NCBI GenBank assembly: GCA_900551295.1
Contig: URVJ01000006.1
Span: 46,228-110,227 of the forward strand
Direction: 5' to 3'
Source of the DNA: an uncultured Eubacteriales bacterium
Lineage (GTDB): Bacteria; Bacillota; Clostridia; Oscillospirales; CAG-382
Length of the DNA stretch: 64,000 nucleotides
A model generated the notes under the pieces. That model was not told the DNA's origin. It saw nothing but the letters and a program-made list of their open reading frames with translations, and searched no databases. A program made the translations under genes and the position numbers. Numbering within the stretch: position 1 is the stretch's first letter; each line of letters opens with the position of its first letter. Shown here piece by piece: positions 17,333 through 24,885 of this stretch.

Positions 17333-18475
17333 TTGGATTCTTTTGATCAGCTTCTTAGCATTCCGAGAATTAGCAAGGATACGAATTTCTGGATGGTTAG
17401 AGCTAAGCGCGGCTTTTTCTTTGATGAGTTTCTGAGAAAAGAGTACATAGCCATAGGATGGAATTCAATCTCAAAATCTATGATCAGCGATAGGCTGACT
17501 CGCAGTCGAGAAAACACGCTGAAAGCTTCCATCAAAGAAATATACGGAGAAAGCAAGCCGGGAACTGCGCTCAATAAATGCATACGCTTTTGTTATGAAC
17601 TGAAGGATGGCGACATTGCTGTCATTGTTGATAACAATCGAGTGGCGTTCGCGTATATTGGGGAATACTTTGAGGATCTTTCTCCGGAATTTACACCAGA
17701 GTTGGAAAAAGAAATGCATGAGCAAATTGCGAAGGCAAATCCCAACGTGGATAAATTCGATTGCCCGTATATCAAGCGCAGAAAAATAAATGTCATTAAA
17801 GTTCTCGGTGTTGATGATACTATTAGTCCATACCTTCAAAGCGCCATTGCACGAAACTGGCACAGCTTGAGCGATTTGAATGAATATTCCGATCTTGTTC
17901 TTAGCGGGTGTTTTGATACATACATCTTTAGGGACAAGCTAACGGTCACATTCCGTGTGCGGACAAAAGACGAAATCAATGTCCTTGATCTTTCAAATTT
18001 TGTTTTGTGCGCAGCGAAGCTTTTGTCTGAGGATCACCCCGAAAATGTTCATGTTAAAACTACATTGCATTCTCCTGGCGATATAATTCTTCAGATAGCG
18101 GATTTCTTCGAACAAAATCCCTTATTACTGCCGATATGCTACATGGCTATATTTGGCGGTAAGGTTGGAAATTATGAGTTCAATTCTCTCCTTGGCGTAA
18201 TCAAAGGATTTATCAATCGTAAGTACGAAAATGATAAGAAGGCAGTTGAACTGAGAAAGCTGTCTGCGGAAGCTGATTTAGCAGAACAACAGGCGTTAAG
18301 ACAGAAGCTTGATAACCTCGAAACAATGCGAAAGCTTCAGCTTTCCTCTGTGGACGCTTACGCAGAGCCTCTTGCCACTGCTGCAAAAAATCTTGAAATT
18401 CAGCCAAGTTCTGCAACTATTATAGACATAACCGAAATCCTTAAGTCTCAGCAAGAAGATCAGCAGCCGCAGTAA
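17333..18475 (+). CDS. PUA/EVE-like domain protein without nuclease
   Basis: 380 residues from a TTG start (GGGGGCGA upstream). The first 150 residues (FWMVRAKRGFFFDEFLRKEYIAIGW in part) match the N-terminal domain found in many Mrr/McrB-like restriction proteins and thought to read modified bases. No PD-(D/E)xK nuclease follows. Instead there is a mixed domain with a hydrophobic stretch (LLLPICYMAIFGG) and a C-terminal coiled coil (about 300-350, rich in Leu, Glu, Gln). It could be a DNA-modification sensor for the TIR protein 33 bases upstream; that is inference. Confidence 0.6.
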   Translation: MDSFDQLLSIPRISKDTNFWMVRAKRGFFFDEFLRKEYIAIGWNSISKSMISDRLTRSRENTLKASIKEIYGESKPGTALNKCIRFCYELKDGDIAVIVDNNRVAFAYIGEYFEDLSPEFTPELEKEMHEQIAKANPNVDKFDCPYIKRRKINVIKVLGVDDTISPYLQSAIARNWHSLSDLNEYSDLVLSGCFDTYIFRDKLTVTFRVRTKDEINVLDLSNFVLCAAKLLSEDHPENVHVKTTLHSPGDIILQIADFFEQNPLLLPICYMAIFGGKVGNYEFNSLLGVIKGFINRKYENDKKAVELRKLSAEADLAEQQALRQKLDNLETMRKLQLSSVDAYAEPLATAAKNLEIQPSSATIIDITEILKSQQEDQQPQ

Positions 18476-18517
18476 TTCATACAATAGTCGCATAGCCAAT
18501 GTTCACACAAAAGTTTC

Positions 18518-18556
18518 AAAATCCGAGTTGACTACATCCCGGATTTTGATTATACT
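18518..18556 (+). promoter_or_regulatory. Promoter and palindromic operator of the XRE gene
   Basis: TTGACT (18528-18533), 17-base spacer, TATACT (18551-18556). The perfect inverted repeat AAAATCCG (18518-18525)/CGGATTTT (18540-18547) straddles the -35 box, which suggests that the XRE protein represses its own promoter. Confidence 0.75.
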
Positions 18557-18586
18557 ATTGTCAACCCGAAAAGGAGGTTGCTTTCA

Positions 18587-18943
18587 ATGAAACAACTGGG
18601 TATCAGACTGCGTACTCTGCGTGAAGGTCTCGGCATCTCCCAAGCAAAATTTGCCGAGGTGATCGGTTCCACACAATCCAGCATCAACCGCTATGAGAAT
18701 GGACAAGCCACTCCCACTGTAGAGCTCTTGCGAAAATATGCGGACTATTTCGATGTGTCGATGGACTATATCTTCGCCCGTTGTGATGAGCCGCAAGGCA
18801 AGCTGTATCAAGCAAAGCCTCCGGTGGAAAACAACCCGGAACTCGCAAAGTTTGTGGAGATGTGCTTTGATCCGGAATCGCCCATGCACGACAGATTGAA
18901 AGCCACTCTAATTGAAATGGTAACGGGGAAAGCCGATGGCTGA
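18587..18943 (+). CDS. XRE-family transcriptional regulator
   Basis: 118 residues with a helix-turn-helix at about 4-58 (LGIRLRTLREGLGISQAKFAE; STQSSINRYENGQATPTVELL) and a short acidic C-terminal part. The start ATG at 18587 lies nine bases after AAGGAGG; a TTG at 18578 is too close. Eight bases of its 3' end overlap an upstream extension of the recombinase frame. It probably controls the recombinase and itself through the palindrome at 18518-18547. Confidence 0.85.
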   Translation: MKQLGIRLRTLREGLGISQAKFAEVIGSTQSSINRYENGQATPTVELLRKYADYFDVSMDYIFARCDEPQGKLYQAKPPVENNPELAKFVEMCFDPESPMHDRLKATLIEMVTGKADG

Positions 18944-18980
18944 CACCCGAATCAAAAACCGGAAAGGGGGTCGCGGATAT

Positions 18981-20542
18981 ATGAATGTTGTAATCTACGC
19001 GCGTTTCTCAAGTCACAGCCAGACCGAACAATCCATTGAAGGTCAGCTCAAGGTCTGCAACGAATATGCTGCTGCCAATAACTATGTTGTCGTTGGCGAA
19101 TACATAGATCGCGCACAGAGCGGTACAACAGACAATCGTTCCGAATTTCAGCGTATGATTGCCGACAGCGACCGACATACTTTTGAAGGTGTTCTCGTTT
19201 ATCAGCTCGACCGCTTTGCCCGTAACCGCTATGACAGTGCTATTAACAAGGCAAAACTGAAAAAGAACGGTGTGCGCGTTTTATCTGCAAAAGAAAACAT
19301 CTCGGATGATGCATCCGGTATTCTCGTTGAAGGTGTTTTGGAGAGTATGGCGGAGTATTATTCCGTGGAGCTTTCACAAAAAATCCATCGCGGTATGCAG
19401 ATCAACGCACAGAAGTGTTTGTCCAACGGCAGCAACCCCGGACTGGGATATAAAGTGGATTCCGAACGGCGGTTTTATGTAGATGAGGACGAGGCGAAGA
19501 TCGTCCGCGAAATCTTCCATCGTTACGCCTCCGGTGAAACAGTCGCCGATATTATTCGCGACCTGAACAGCCGTAAAATCACAACTTCTCTGGGGCGTGA
19601 GTTCAACAAAAACAGCTTGCATCGCCTATTGAGAAACAGACGCTACATCGGAATGTTTATCTACAAAGGCGAAGAAACGCCGGGGGTATGCCGCAGATCG
19701 TCGATGATGGATTGTTTGAGCGAGTGCAGAATATTCTTGACCGAAACAAAGCTGCGCCTGCCCGTTCCAGAGGTAAGCAGGAATATCTTCTTACCACCAA
19801 ACTGTTCTGTGGTTATTGCAAAGAAATGATGACAGGTTACACCGGCACCGGCAAACAAGGCAACAAATATCACTACTACATCTGCAACGGCGCAAAGAAA
19901 AAAGTCTGCGACAAGAAGGTTATTCAAAAGGCTCTGATTGAAGAACGTGTCGTACAGGCCTGCTCCGAGTTGCTTACCGAAGAGAAGGTCAAGTACATTG
20001 CCGATCAGGTTTATGCTGCTTGCAAAAAAGATGGTGATCTGCTGTCTGTGAAGAAACTGAAAGCAGCTTTGAAAGAAGCAGACTCTGCCATTGAAAATCT
20101 ATGGGTTGCACTGGAAAAAGGACAGTCGGTCGACATGATTACCGAGCGTATCCACAAGCGAGAGGCAGAGAAAAAGGAACTGGAAAAGCAGCTCGCCATC
20201 GAGATCAAAAAGCAGAGCGGCATGGAATATTCGGTCATTCTTTCCTTTCTCGATTACCTTCGTATGCTGCCGAATGATAATGAGTACAAACGCAGAGCAT
20301 TGGTCAACATTTTCATCAATGCCATCTATCTCTACGATGGATATTTCACGATGATTCTGAACGCGGGCAACCGTCCGCTCAGCATTGAGAATATCCCGCT
20401 GGACGATATCGAAAAGGCCTTTGAAAACGATGATGTGGGGTGTTCGTCTAACTCGCAGTTGGTTGCGGATGCTCCACCAAACAGGTATAAAGCGAACACC
20501 TACTATTTAAAAAGTGCCTTTGTAGTAACAGTTTGGCTTTAA
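18981..20542 (+). pseudogene. Large serine recombinase, frameshifted
   Basis: Site-specific integrase of the element. The N-terminal resolvase domain (MNVVIYARFSSHSQ, catalytic Ser near residue 10; YQLDRFARNRYD), the recombinase domain (NPGLGYKVD; LHRLLRNRRYIGMFIYKG), a zinc ribbon (CGYC...C...C) and a coiled coil are all present. They lie in two frames joined at a run of five G (19682-19686): six G would restore GEETPGGMPQIVDDG. The product is split after about residue 235 unless the tract slips or the base is a sequencing error. The last 20 codons lie right of the attachment core, so they come from the flank. Confidence 0.88.
20439..20500 (+). other. Right attachment site (attR), palindromic
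   Basis: GGTGTTCG (20439-20446) and CGAACACC (20493-20500) are inverted arms centred between 20469 and 20470. The core CTCCACCAAA (20472-20481) is shared with the tmRNA end. Arm spacing from the core on the right equals that at attL (11 bases). A symmetrical site with an arm also on the flank side is unexpected after integration into a plain tmRNA gene and suggests that the flank is the end of an older related element. Confidence 0.65.
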
Positions 20543-20558
20543 TACAAACGTAAAAAAC

Positions 20559-20592
20559 AGCGGCTGAGATATTAATCTTGACCGCTATTTTT
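20559..20592. terminator. Hairpin after the recombinase
   Basis: AGCGG/CCGCT with an inner AGAT/ATCT, followed by ATTTTTAT on the plus strand; probably ends recombinase transcription. Confidence 0.6.
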
Positions 20593-20656
20593 ATATAATT
20601 TTCATGATTGTTAATTACTTAACAATGTTTGTCAAAACATTTTTTTGCAGCAGAAA

Positions 20657-20689
20657 AAGACGGTCGGATTAAGTTCTGAACCGTCTTTC
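20657..20689. terminator. Terminator of the minus-strand small gene
   Basis: AAAGACGGT (20657-20665) pairs perfectly with ACCGTCTTT (20681-20689). On the minus strand TTTTT continues past the arm, 12 bases after the small gene's stop. Confidence 0.7.
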
Positions 20690-20700
20690 CCTTTATGAAA

Positions 20701-20934
20701 TTAATATGAGGTGACTAAGTATTTAGCAAGTTCGGGCAAAACACCTTGATTAGACGTATCACCGATAAAAGATATATCTGTTATCTTCGGAACGGAGTTT
20801 TTGTCTATGCAGTAGCATATAACGTCTAACAGCCTTTTTCGCTCCGTTCTGCCGTCTGTGTATGTAACAACCGCCCAAACATCACTGTATAATTGTTTTT
20901 CAAGCTCCGAGAGCCTGTTTTTGATATTATTCAT
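20701..20934 (-). CDS. Hypothetical protein in element remnant
   Basis: 77 residues from ATG 20934 (GGGGAG upstream), starting MNNIKNRLSELEKQL with YTDGRTERKRLLDVICYCID in the middle. The first half could form a short coiled coil. The start overlaps the stop of a truncated upstream frame on the same strand. I do not recognise it; the setting suggests a leftover phage or conjugative-element gene. Confidence 0.45.
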   Translation of the reverse strand: MNNIKNRLSELEKQLYSDVWAVVTYTDGRTERKRLLDVICYCIDKNSVPKITDISFIGDTSNQGVLPELAKYLVTSY

Positions 20935-21031
20935 TATTGCCGCTCCCCTCATAGTCAGCAGATACAAACATATCCTTTACCTGCGCACGCGGACGTCTCG
21001 GAGTCGGCGGATACCACAACGATGGTCTGAG
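20927..21031 (-). pseudogene. C-terminal fragment of an unknown element protein
   Basis: The frame reads LRPSLWYPPTPRRPRAQVKD, then MFVSADYEGSGNNE and a stop that overlaps the next gene. Upstream of about 21031 the sequence belongs to a dehydrogenase fragment in the opposite direction, so this end is a junction. It probably belonged to the same older element as the 77-residue gene. Confidence 0.4.
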
Positions 21032-21035
21032 AACC

Positions 21036-21272
21036 GTGGATTTTAAGCTCCGGAACATGAAAGTCATAAACATTATAAACTGCCACAAAAGAAGAATAGA
21101 TTTTGAGACTGAACTCTGCCGCAGAGGTCTTGATCTCATATCAAAGGGCATATGGAAATTTACCGGCACGGTAAATCATATCTACTCAATGGAAGAATTT
21201 GACAAGGCAAATTACGACATGGAAGCGCACACCGATAACTTTATCAAAGGCGCAGTCAGGTGCGATTTATAA
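21036..21272 (+). pseudogene. C-terminal fragment of a zinc-type alcohol dehydrogenase
   Basis: 78 codons (DFKLRNMKVINIINCHKRR; CRRGLDLISKGIWKFTGTV; NFIKGAVRCDL) match the last fifth of medium-chain, zinc-type dehydrogenases of about 390-400 residues. The catalytic and Rossmann parts are missing because the upstream side is element-derived sequence. There is no proper start, so it is a broken chromosomal gene cut by an insertion. Confidence 0.7.
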
Positions 21273-21305
21273 CCGCGGCTGTTTCTTGAAATACGATAAT
21301 TATTT

Positions 21306-21328
21306 AAGCCGCCGCAAGGCGGCTTTTT
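21306..21328 (+). terminator. Intrinsic terminator
   Basis: AAGCCGCC-GCAA-GGCGGCTT followed by TTT: an eight-base stem with a GNRA loop, placed after the dehydrogenase fragment and before the tRNA-Lys promoter. Confidence 0.85.
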
Positions 21329-21412
21329 GCCTCTTCGGGTCAGCCGCACGAAACAAATTCCGTTTTCCGTGTTTCTTTTGCCCAAAAAACCGCACCAATT
21401 CCAAAAAAACAC

Positions 21413-21441
21413 TTGACAAACGGATTAAAACGTGATATACT
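21413..21441 (+). promoter_or_regulatory. Promoter of tRNA-Lys
   Basis: TTGACA (21413-21418), 17-base spacer, TATACT (21436-21441), 30 bases before the mature tRNA. Confidence 0.85.
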
Positions 21442-21471
21442 GTTAACGCTGTCCGAAAATAACACATATTT

Positions 21472-21547
21472 GCCCCTGTAGCTCAGTAGGTAGAGCACAT
21501 GACTTTTAATCATGGTGTCCGGAGTTCGACTCTCCGCAGGAGCACCA
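21472..21547 (+). tRNA. tRNA-Lys (TTT)
   Basis: Cloverleaf with anticodon stem CATGA/TCATG and loop CTTTTAA (anticodon TTT), T-arm GGAGTTCGACTCTCC, and encoded CCA. The acceptor GCCCCTG/CAGGAGC has one C-A mismatch at pair 3-70. It has its own strong promoter. Confidence 0.92.
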
Positions 21548-21628
21548 AAACGGCTTACCGAAGTGTAGGTCGTTTTTTATTGCACAAATACAAAACCGGC
21601 ATACCGAAAAACGCCAAAAAACGGGACG

Positions 21629-22177
21629 GTGAAAAAAATCGACATTTACGTTTACGGCAAACAGCCGCAGCACAAATCGTGCGACACCGACGCACTTATT
21701 GTAAAAAGTCTCGGATATTATTCGGAAAAACACGGTATCGGCTTTGATGAAAATACCGAAGTTCTCCGCGACGGCGGCGGAAAGCCGCATTTCAGAAACG
21801 GTGCGCCGCAAATCGGCGTTACTCACACGGACGAGCTTATTTTTATAGCGTTTGACAGGGACAATTTCGGAATTGACGCCGAAAAAGATACGCGCACGGT
21901 AAAAAGAAGTGCCGAAATTACAAAAAAATACATGACGCAAAGCGAGCGTGCCTATATTGACAAAGCTGCCGACCGCAATGCCGCTTTTCTTGAAACATGG
22001 GTAAAAAAAGAGGCATACGTCAAATACACGGGGGCAGGGCTTCGCGGCATTTCGCGTGCGGATACGGATTCTGCCGGGCTTTGCTTTTCACGCATACAAT
22101 ACAAGGATTACATTATATACGTCTGTGCGGAAAAATCTGCGGAAAACACAGAGATACACGATTTACGGGGTGATTGA
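21629..22177 (+). CDS. 4'-phosphopantetheinyl transferase superfamily protein
   Basis: Transfers phosphopantetheine from CoA to a carrier-protein serine. The 182 residues show the Sfp/ACPS signatures: GVTHTDELIFIAF (for the usual V-S-H-S), NFGIDAEKDTR (Mg-binding G-I-D-x-E), and WVKKEAYVKYTGAGL (W-x-x-K-E-A). It is smaller than typical Sfp (about 220-230). The start is GTG at 21629 with a weak ribosome site. It abuts the MFS gene (stop 22175-22177, ATG 22178). Substrate unknown; no carrier protein or synthase gene lies near. Confidence 0.85.
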   Translation: MKKIDIYVYGKQPQHKSCDTDALIVKSLGYYSEKHGIGFDENTEVLRDGGGKPHFRNGAPQIGVTHTDELIFIAFDRDNFGIDAEKDTRTVKRSAEITKKYMTQSERAYIDKAADRNAAFLETWVKKEAYVKYTGAGLRGISRADTDSAGLCFSRIQYKDYIIYVCAEKSAENTEIHDLRGD

Positions 22178-23341
22178 ATGTCAGCGCTGCTGCTTGCGGT
22201 AATATACATAACATATATAGGGTTAGGAATTCCCGATTCGCTTTTCGGCGCGGCATGGCCTGCGGTATACACGGAATTCGGGCTTCCGATCTCGGCTGCG
22301 AACGTCGTAACCATACTAACCTTTGCATTCACAATGATAGTAAGCCTTTACAGTGCGCAGATAGTAAAGCGTTTCGGCACGCCGTTAACCACAGCCGTAA
22401 GCACGGCGATGACGGCGGTCGGACTTTTAGGAACAGCGCTTGCGCCGAACTTTTTCATAGTATGTCTATGCACGGTGCCGCTGGGATTCGGTGCGGGTGC
22501 TATTGACGCGGCGCTCAACAACTACATTGCGCTCAATTACAAAGCGACGCACATGAACTTTCTGCACTGCTTTTACGGCGTCGGAGTTTCGTTAAGCCCG
22601 TATTTAATGTCGCTTGCGCTGAAAGGCAGCAACTGGCGCGGGGGATATGCGTATGCGACGGTACTTCAGGTCATAATCACGGCTATAACCTTTTTAGCGC
22701 TTCCTGTATGGTCGAAAGTCAGGCACAGCGAGACTCAAGAGAAGAGCGGGGAAGAGATAAAAACTCTCAGAATATGGCAGATGCTGAAGATGCCGAAGGT
22801 ACGAATGGCATGCGCGGTATTTATGACGTCCTGCGGAATAGAATACACCTGCGGAACATGGGGAAGCACATTTCTTGTACTTGCAAAAGGCATGAGTGCG
22901 CAAAGAGCCGCGGCGACAATAACATTTTACTATCTCGGAATTACTGTCGGGCGTTTCTTATCCGGCATTATCGCGGCAAAGCTTTCGAGCCGCCGTATAA
23001 TAATTCTCGGACAGTGCATAGTTTTACTTGCAATTATACTTTTATTCCTGCCGTTATCATACGTTTTTGCGGCGCTGGGACTATTTCTTGTAGGCTTAGG
23101 CAACGGTCCGTTATATCCGAATCTTGTTCACCTTACGCCTGACAATTTCGGGCGCGACATTTCGCAGTCCGTCATGGGAATACAGATGGCTACGGCATCC
23201 ATCGGGATAATGCTTATACCGCCGTTATTCGGGCTTATAGCGCAGGTTATAGGAACATGGATCTTCCCGCTGTTTTTACTTATCTTATTTATTATTATGA
23301 TTATTGAAAACACGCGGCTGAACAGGTGCCAAGACAAATAA
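22178..23341 (+). CDS. MFS transporter
   Basis: 387 residues with about twelve hydrophobic segments and the layout of a major facilitator. Loop 2-3 carries VKRFGTPLTT (a variant of the G-x-x-x-D-R-x-G-R-R motif A), and the second half repeats the pattern with AAKLSSRRIIILG. GLGIPDSLFGAAWPAVYTEF at the N-terminus is like FucP/sugar-type or putative efflux members. The substrate cannot be assigned. It directly follows the phosphopantetheinyl transferase gene, so the two are co-transcribed. Confidence 0.85.
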   Translation: MSALLLAVIYITYIGLGIPDSLFGAAWPAVYTEFGLPISAANVVTILTFAFTMIVSLYSAQIVKRFGTPLTTAVSTAMTAVGLLGTALAPNFFIVCLCTVPLGFGAGAIDAALNNYIALNYKATHMNFLHCFYGVGVSLSPYLMSLALKGSNWRGGYAYATVLQVIITAITFLALPVWSKVRHSETQEKSGEEIKTLRIWQMLKMPKVRMACAVFMTSCGIEYTCGTWGSTFLVLAKGMSAQRAAATITFYYLGITVGRFLSGIIAAKLSSRRIIILGQCIVLLAIILLFLPLSYVFAALGLFLVGLGNGPLYPNLVHLTPDNFGRDISQSVMGIQMATASIGIMLIPPLFGLIAQVIGTWIFPLFLLILFIIMIIENTRLNRCQDK

Positions 23342-23379
23342 CTTTTTGTTTTGGGGAAAGTTTTACCTGTTTTGGCTAA

Positions 23380-24290
23380 ATCGGGTTATCCGCTTCCATG
23401 TGCAACCCTATTCTCTCACTTTTCGGAATCGAAAAGGTGGCGCTCTAAAGAGTGTAAAACAAAAGATCTTCGCCGCTCAGACGCCGCAGCGAAAGCGCGG
23501 CTTCCTCTCCACACATCTAACTATCGTCGGTAAGACTTCCACTCACCTCCGAAGTTTCCTATCTTCGTTCGCAGATGCTCCGCACTGCTCGATGGGTTTG
23601 GTTTCTAAGTAAAATTTATTTATCTCAGCTTTAACTCTTATGCCATGTCACGCTGCGGTCTGCGTGAACTGTATTTTAAGCTCAAATGTGCAATTCTTAT
23701 GCGTTATTACGCAGTCAACAGGACTTATTTTTGCGCCCGGCTTGCCTATCGGCAAGAAACTTGGTTCAAATTCTACTTTTATATATAGTAAAAAACTCTG
23801 TGCAAAGTTATAGAACAATGCACAGAGTATATTTTTGTATTAATTCGTGGCAAAAATTGCACTTTTCCGCCAGCCAAACATAAAACTAACATTCAGCCGT
23901 AGTCATCTCGCGTAAGCGAGCCGGTCGGAAAGGCAAGTCCTGTTGACAGTTTGAGTATATTAAAAGCAACACTTGCACCGAAAATAATTTTACTTCGTAC
24001 AGAACCCCATATCCGCGAGCCTGTCGCGCGGCGATTTTGCCATAAGCTACATGGACGTACCATAATAGCAGTGCGATCACTTGGGTAAAGGCTATGGAAG
24101 AGAAAAATGTGTATTTAGGGCATTTACGCTCTTTAGAGTGAAATCCTCCCGCAGCCACGCTTTCGCGGCGGCGTCTGAGCCGCGAAAATCTTTTGTTTTA
24201 CACTCTTTAGAGCGCCACCTTTTCGATCCCGAAAAGTGAGAGAATAGAGTTGCACGTGGCAGCGAATTATCTTTTTGATAAAGAAGTTAC
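23380..24290. repeat. Interspersed repeat block, copy 2: two opposed arms
   Basis: The 1 kb after the MFS gene holds no credible gene. From 23385 to about 23760 it is the reverse complement of modules C and B-tail seen at 2390-2750 (GTTATCCGCTTCCATGTGCA; GCCATGTCACGCTGCG; GTCAACAGGACTTATTTTTG). From about 23790 to 24275 a forward copy follows: hairpin ACTCTGTGC/GCACAGAGT, CTCGC-GTAA-GCGAG, CAAGTCCTGTTGAC, CTTTTCGATCCCGAAAAG, and the end GAATAGAGTTGCACGTGG. In the reverse arm the tetraloop hairpin has changed to TTGCC-GATA-GGCAA, keeping its pairing. Confidence 0.75.
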
Positions 24291-24368
24291 ACTCAGCCTA
24301 AAATAATCATCACTCAGCCAATCAGACCGCGCAATAAAAAATCCCCACCCTACCGGATGAGGAAAAAA

Positions 24369-24444
<76 letters not shown>

Positions 24445-24514
24445 ATGAGCCTGATATACCGAAATACGACATATGCAAGCAATATGCGGTGCTTTGGAAA
24501 ACCATACACCGTTT

Positions 24515-24591
24515 TGGCGACTCGAATGGGGCTCGAACCCATGACCTCCAGCGTGACAGGCTGGCGTTCTAACCAGCTGAACTACCGAGCC
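24515..24591 (-). tRNA. tRNA-Asp (GTC)
   Basis: Acceptor GGCTCGG pairs with TCGAGTC (two G-U), anticodon stem CCAGC/GCTGG with loop CTGTCAC (anticodon GTC), discriminator G and encoded CCA. Middle gene of the cluster. Confidence 0.93.
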
Positions 24592-24635
24592 GTGCGGTTA
24601 GAATACATTTATATAATATGCATTTTTAACAAAAG

Positions 24636-24711
24636 TGGCAGGGGAAGAAGGGCTCGAACCCTCGGCACGCGGTTTTGGAGACCGCTGCTCTACCAACTGA
24701 GCTATTCCCCT
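24636..24711 (-). tRNA. tRNA-Trp (CCA)
   Basis: Acceptor AGGGGAA/TTCCCCT is perfect, anticodon stem GCGGT/ACCGC with loop CTCCAAA (anticodon CCA), discriminator G and encoded CCA. First gene after the cluster promoter. Confidence 0.93.
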
Positions 24712-24776
24712 GTATATACCGCGTCGTACAAGGCTTTTTCCTTAAAAAAACAACCCTCAGCGACGATTGCTTGAAT

Positions 24777-24805
24777 AGTATATCATGTCTTTAGCCGTTT
24801 GTCAA
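24777..24805 (-). promoter_or_regulatory. Promoter of the tRNA Trp-Asp-Thr cluster
   Basis: On the minus strand: TTGACA (24805-24800), 17-base spacer, TATACT (24782-24777), about 65 bases upstream of tRNA-Trp. Confidence 0.85.
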
Positions 24806-24885
24806 GAGTTTTTTTCAATTTTCAAGCAATTTTTTTATTTGGCAAAACGCCGCACTTTTCATTTGGGGAAAGCTGCGTCAAACAT

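Larger units (their letters stand above)
5414..20481 (+). mobile_element. Integrative element in ssrA carrying defence genes
   Basis: A block of about 15.07 kb between two copies of CTCCACCAAA, with a large serine recombinase at its right end and a tmRNA gene at its left end. Cargo, in order: a 54-residue ORF, a repA-like gene, mobC with a stop, abiEi-abiEii, a five-gene defence-like operon, an XRE regulator and the recombinase. The relaxase is missing and the recombinase carries a frameshift, so the element looks immobilised unless helped in trans or the frameshift is an error. Gene content (RepA, MobC, serine recombinase) fits mobilisable elements of gut Clostridia. Confidence 0.75.
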
